Source: Oligoflexia bacterium (GTDB taxonomy: Bacteria; Bdellovibrionota; UBA1018). From it: a DNA stretch of 5,514 nt. Position numbers and translations under genes: made by a program. Shown here piece after piece: positions 4,601 through 5,514 of the stretch. The notes under the pieces are model-generated. The model was not told the DNA's origin and did no database searches. It was given only the letters and a program-made list of their open reading frames with translations. Position 1 is the stretch's first letter. The number at the start of each line of letters is the position of its first letter. The stretch covers positions 1-5,514 of the forward strand of contig CAIOHW010000018.1 in assembly GCA_903858195.1 (NCBI GenBank), given 5' to 3'.

Positions 4601-5407
4601 ATGCACAAGATCTTCGATTCTCGCTTATTTGACTGGCTGGGAGCCTCGGTAGTCGTCTTGGGTCTGCTCGAGCAGACAGGCTCAGCCGGTGAAAATAAAT
4701 GGCCGATTGGGACCGGGATCGTTTTTCCCGCGCTCAATGGCGCGATGGAAGACAATGCTGCCACCTACGCCCGGATGGCGGCCACCGCATTTGAGGTGGG
4801 CTACGGCAAGGGAGAGGTCACGGCCCCGGGCCAGTCCGACCGTACGCTGAAGGTGTCGCTTGCCAAGGGGGGTGGCACCCTGGGGGGCGGCCTCGGTGTG
4901 GAGTCGACGGGTGTTGGCGCCTCAGGCGGAGTTTCCAGCCTGTTTGGCGGTCTGGGGGTTCAGCTCGGAAGTGTGGGGCTTGGCGCTATGCTGGAGATGC
5001 CGCTGAGTCCGAGCAGCGGCGATCTTGATGCTTCATTTGGCCTCTCGTTTCCATCCGGTGGCGACGGGGTTGCTTTTGCTCTGGTTGTGCCCAAGAGCCT
5101 CGATACCGTGAAGGCGGGATTTGGAATTCAGCGTGACAATGAGTATGGAGTCGAGGCGGACCTGACCGTGCCGGTGGGTTCGGGAGATCTGGCCCTGGGT
5201 TTGGGCACGCGCGTGCAAGCGGGCATCTTTGGGGTGGGCTTTACTTCTTCAACGCCCATCAACGTGTCGGGTTCTTCGGGAGGCTCCCGGCTGAGCGACA
5301 CCACGTTTGGCGGCTCGGTCTCGATGTGCATTCTCGCCAATGCGACGATCATTGCAGAGATGCCGGGCTCGGGGCTCTACCTCGTGTCGTTCAATTTGGC
5401 GCTTTAA
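4601..5407 (+). CDS. glycine-rich exported protein, probable outer-membrane beta-barrel
   Basis: The 268-residue protein is not assigned to a named family. Residues 1-30 look like a signal peptide: MHKIFDSR, a hydrophobic stretch at 13-23 and a possible cleavage site at SAG/EN. The rest is poor in charge, rich in Gly, Ser, Val and Leu, and alternates polar and apolar residues in short strands, for example LGGGLGVEST (95-103), ASFGLSF (144-150), VAFALVV (157-163), AGFGIQ (172-177), YGVEADLTV (182-190) and GLYLVSFNLAL (258-268). That pattern fits transmembrane beta-strands. FPALNGAMEDNAATYAR (42-58) loosely recalls the DNxA/NPA region near the N-terminus of FadL/OmpP1-like barrels. The last residue is Leu, not the usual aromatic of BAM substrates. 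ATG at 4601 is preferred over TTG at 4595 because a -10 ends six bases before it. An autotransporter passenger or cell-surface adhesin is less likely given the small size. Confidence 0.75.
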   Translation: MHKIFDSRLFDWLGASVVVLGLLEQTGSAGENKWPIGTGIVFPALNGAMEDNAATYARMAATAFEVGYGKGEVTAPGQSDRTLKVSLAKGGGTLGGGLGVESTGVGASGGVSSLFGGLGVQLGSVGLGAMLEMPLSPSSGDLDASFGLSFPSGGDGVAFALVVPKSLDTVKAGFGIQRDNEYGVEADLTVPVGSGDLALGLGTRVQAGIFGVGFTSSTPINVSGSSGGSRLSDTTFGGSVSMCILANATIIAEMPGSGLYLVSFNLAL

Positions 5408-5514
5408 TTGGCGGCCGTTTCGGTTCGTTTTTTTCGAATGTAGAGCCGCTTGTCGATCTCGGCGACGACCTCGTCGTTTTCGCCCAACACCTGCACGGTC
5501 AGCACGGGTTCGAA
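5404..5514 (-). CDS. C-terminal end of a leftward gene (partial)
   Basis: A minus-strand frame is open from the right edge to TAA at 5406-5404, giving the last 36 residues of a protein that starts outside the window. Codons are mostly G or C in the third position, as in the neighbours. It reads FEPVLTVQVLGENDEVVAEI, then DKRLYIRKKR and TETAAN: a beta-hairpin with a polar turn and a basic C-terminus. Hot-dog fold acyl-CoA thioesterase or MaoC-like proteins often end in a similar strand pair, but this is too short to assign. The stop overlaps the convergent barrel-like gene by four bases (5404-5407). Confidence 0.6.
   Translation of the reverse strand, partial: FEPVLTVQVLGENDEVVAEIDKRLYIRKKRTETAAN
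5413..5434 (+). terminator. weak candidate intrinsic terminator
   Basis: GGCCG (5413-5417), loop TTT, CGGTT (5421-5425), then CG and seven T residues (5428-5434). The stem has two G-U pairs, so it is weak, but the T-run is the longest in the window and follows the barrel-like gene stop at once. It lies within the last codons of the convergent gene, where it encodes Lys-Lys, so the T-run may simply be coding. Confidence 0.25.

Overview
The window is a GC-rich, densely coded stretch of a Gram-negative bacterial chromosome. It encodes an exported PepSY protein, an exported lipoprotein and a probable outer-membrane protein. Nothing pins down the phylum. The style (lipoprotein protease, orphan barrel-like protein, ECF sigma factor) would suit Bdellovibrionota or another deltaproteobacterium-like lineage, but that is a guess. 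There are six complete genes, a partial gene tail at the right edge and a possible gene start at the left edge. I see no tRNA, rRNA, CRISPR array, insertion sequence or phage gene.

Layout. Bases 1-22 may hold the first codons of a leftward gene that runs off the window. Bases 66-874 are a leftward two-gene operon: a small secreted PepSY protein followed by a four-helix cytochrome b561-type membrane protein, a known redox pairing. A 64-base divergent promoter region separates it from a rightward pair at 939-3244: a YhiN/BaiN-type FAD oxidoreductase, then, two bases after its stop, a methyltransferase with an N-terminal Trm112-like zinc ribbon. A leftward lipoprotein gene (3174-3863), encoding a predicted zinc metalloprotease with HELGH and a Met-turn-like SLMYP, converges on the methyltransferase and overlaps it by 71 bases. 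A perfect 8-bp inverted repeat lies in the overlap. Divergent from the lipoprotein gene is an ECF-type RNA polymerase sigma factor (3975-4529). It is followed by a glycine-rich, probable beta-barrel protein (4601-5407) with its own promoter. A leftward gene, represented only by its last 36 codons, ends inside the stop codon of that gene.

Most notable signal. Four start codons (22-, 874-, 939+ and 4601+) have a sigma70-like -35, exactly 17 bases, a TA-initial -10, and then only 6 to 9 bases before ATG, with no good Shine-Dalgarno. That is the geometry of leaderless transcripts. Two of these promoters lie back to back and share one -35 site. By contrast, genes likely translated from leadered or polycistronic mRNA (2147+, 3863-, and the CTG/GTG choice for the cytochrome) do have Shine-Dalgarno sequences.

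The closest thing to a possible new system is the divergent ECF sigma factor and metalloprotease lipoprotein pair. No anti-sigma factor is visible, and a possible ECF-type promoter lies in front of the lipoprotein gene. That functional link is inference from layout.
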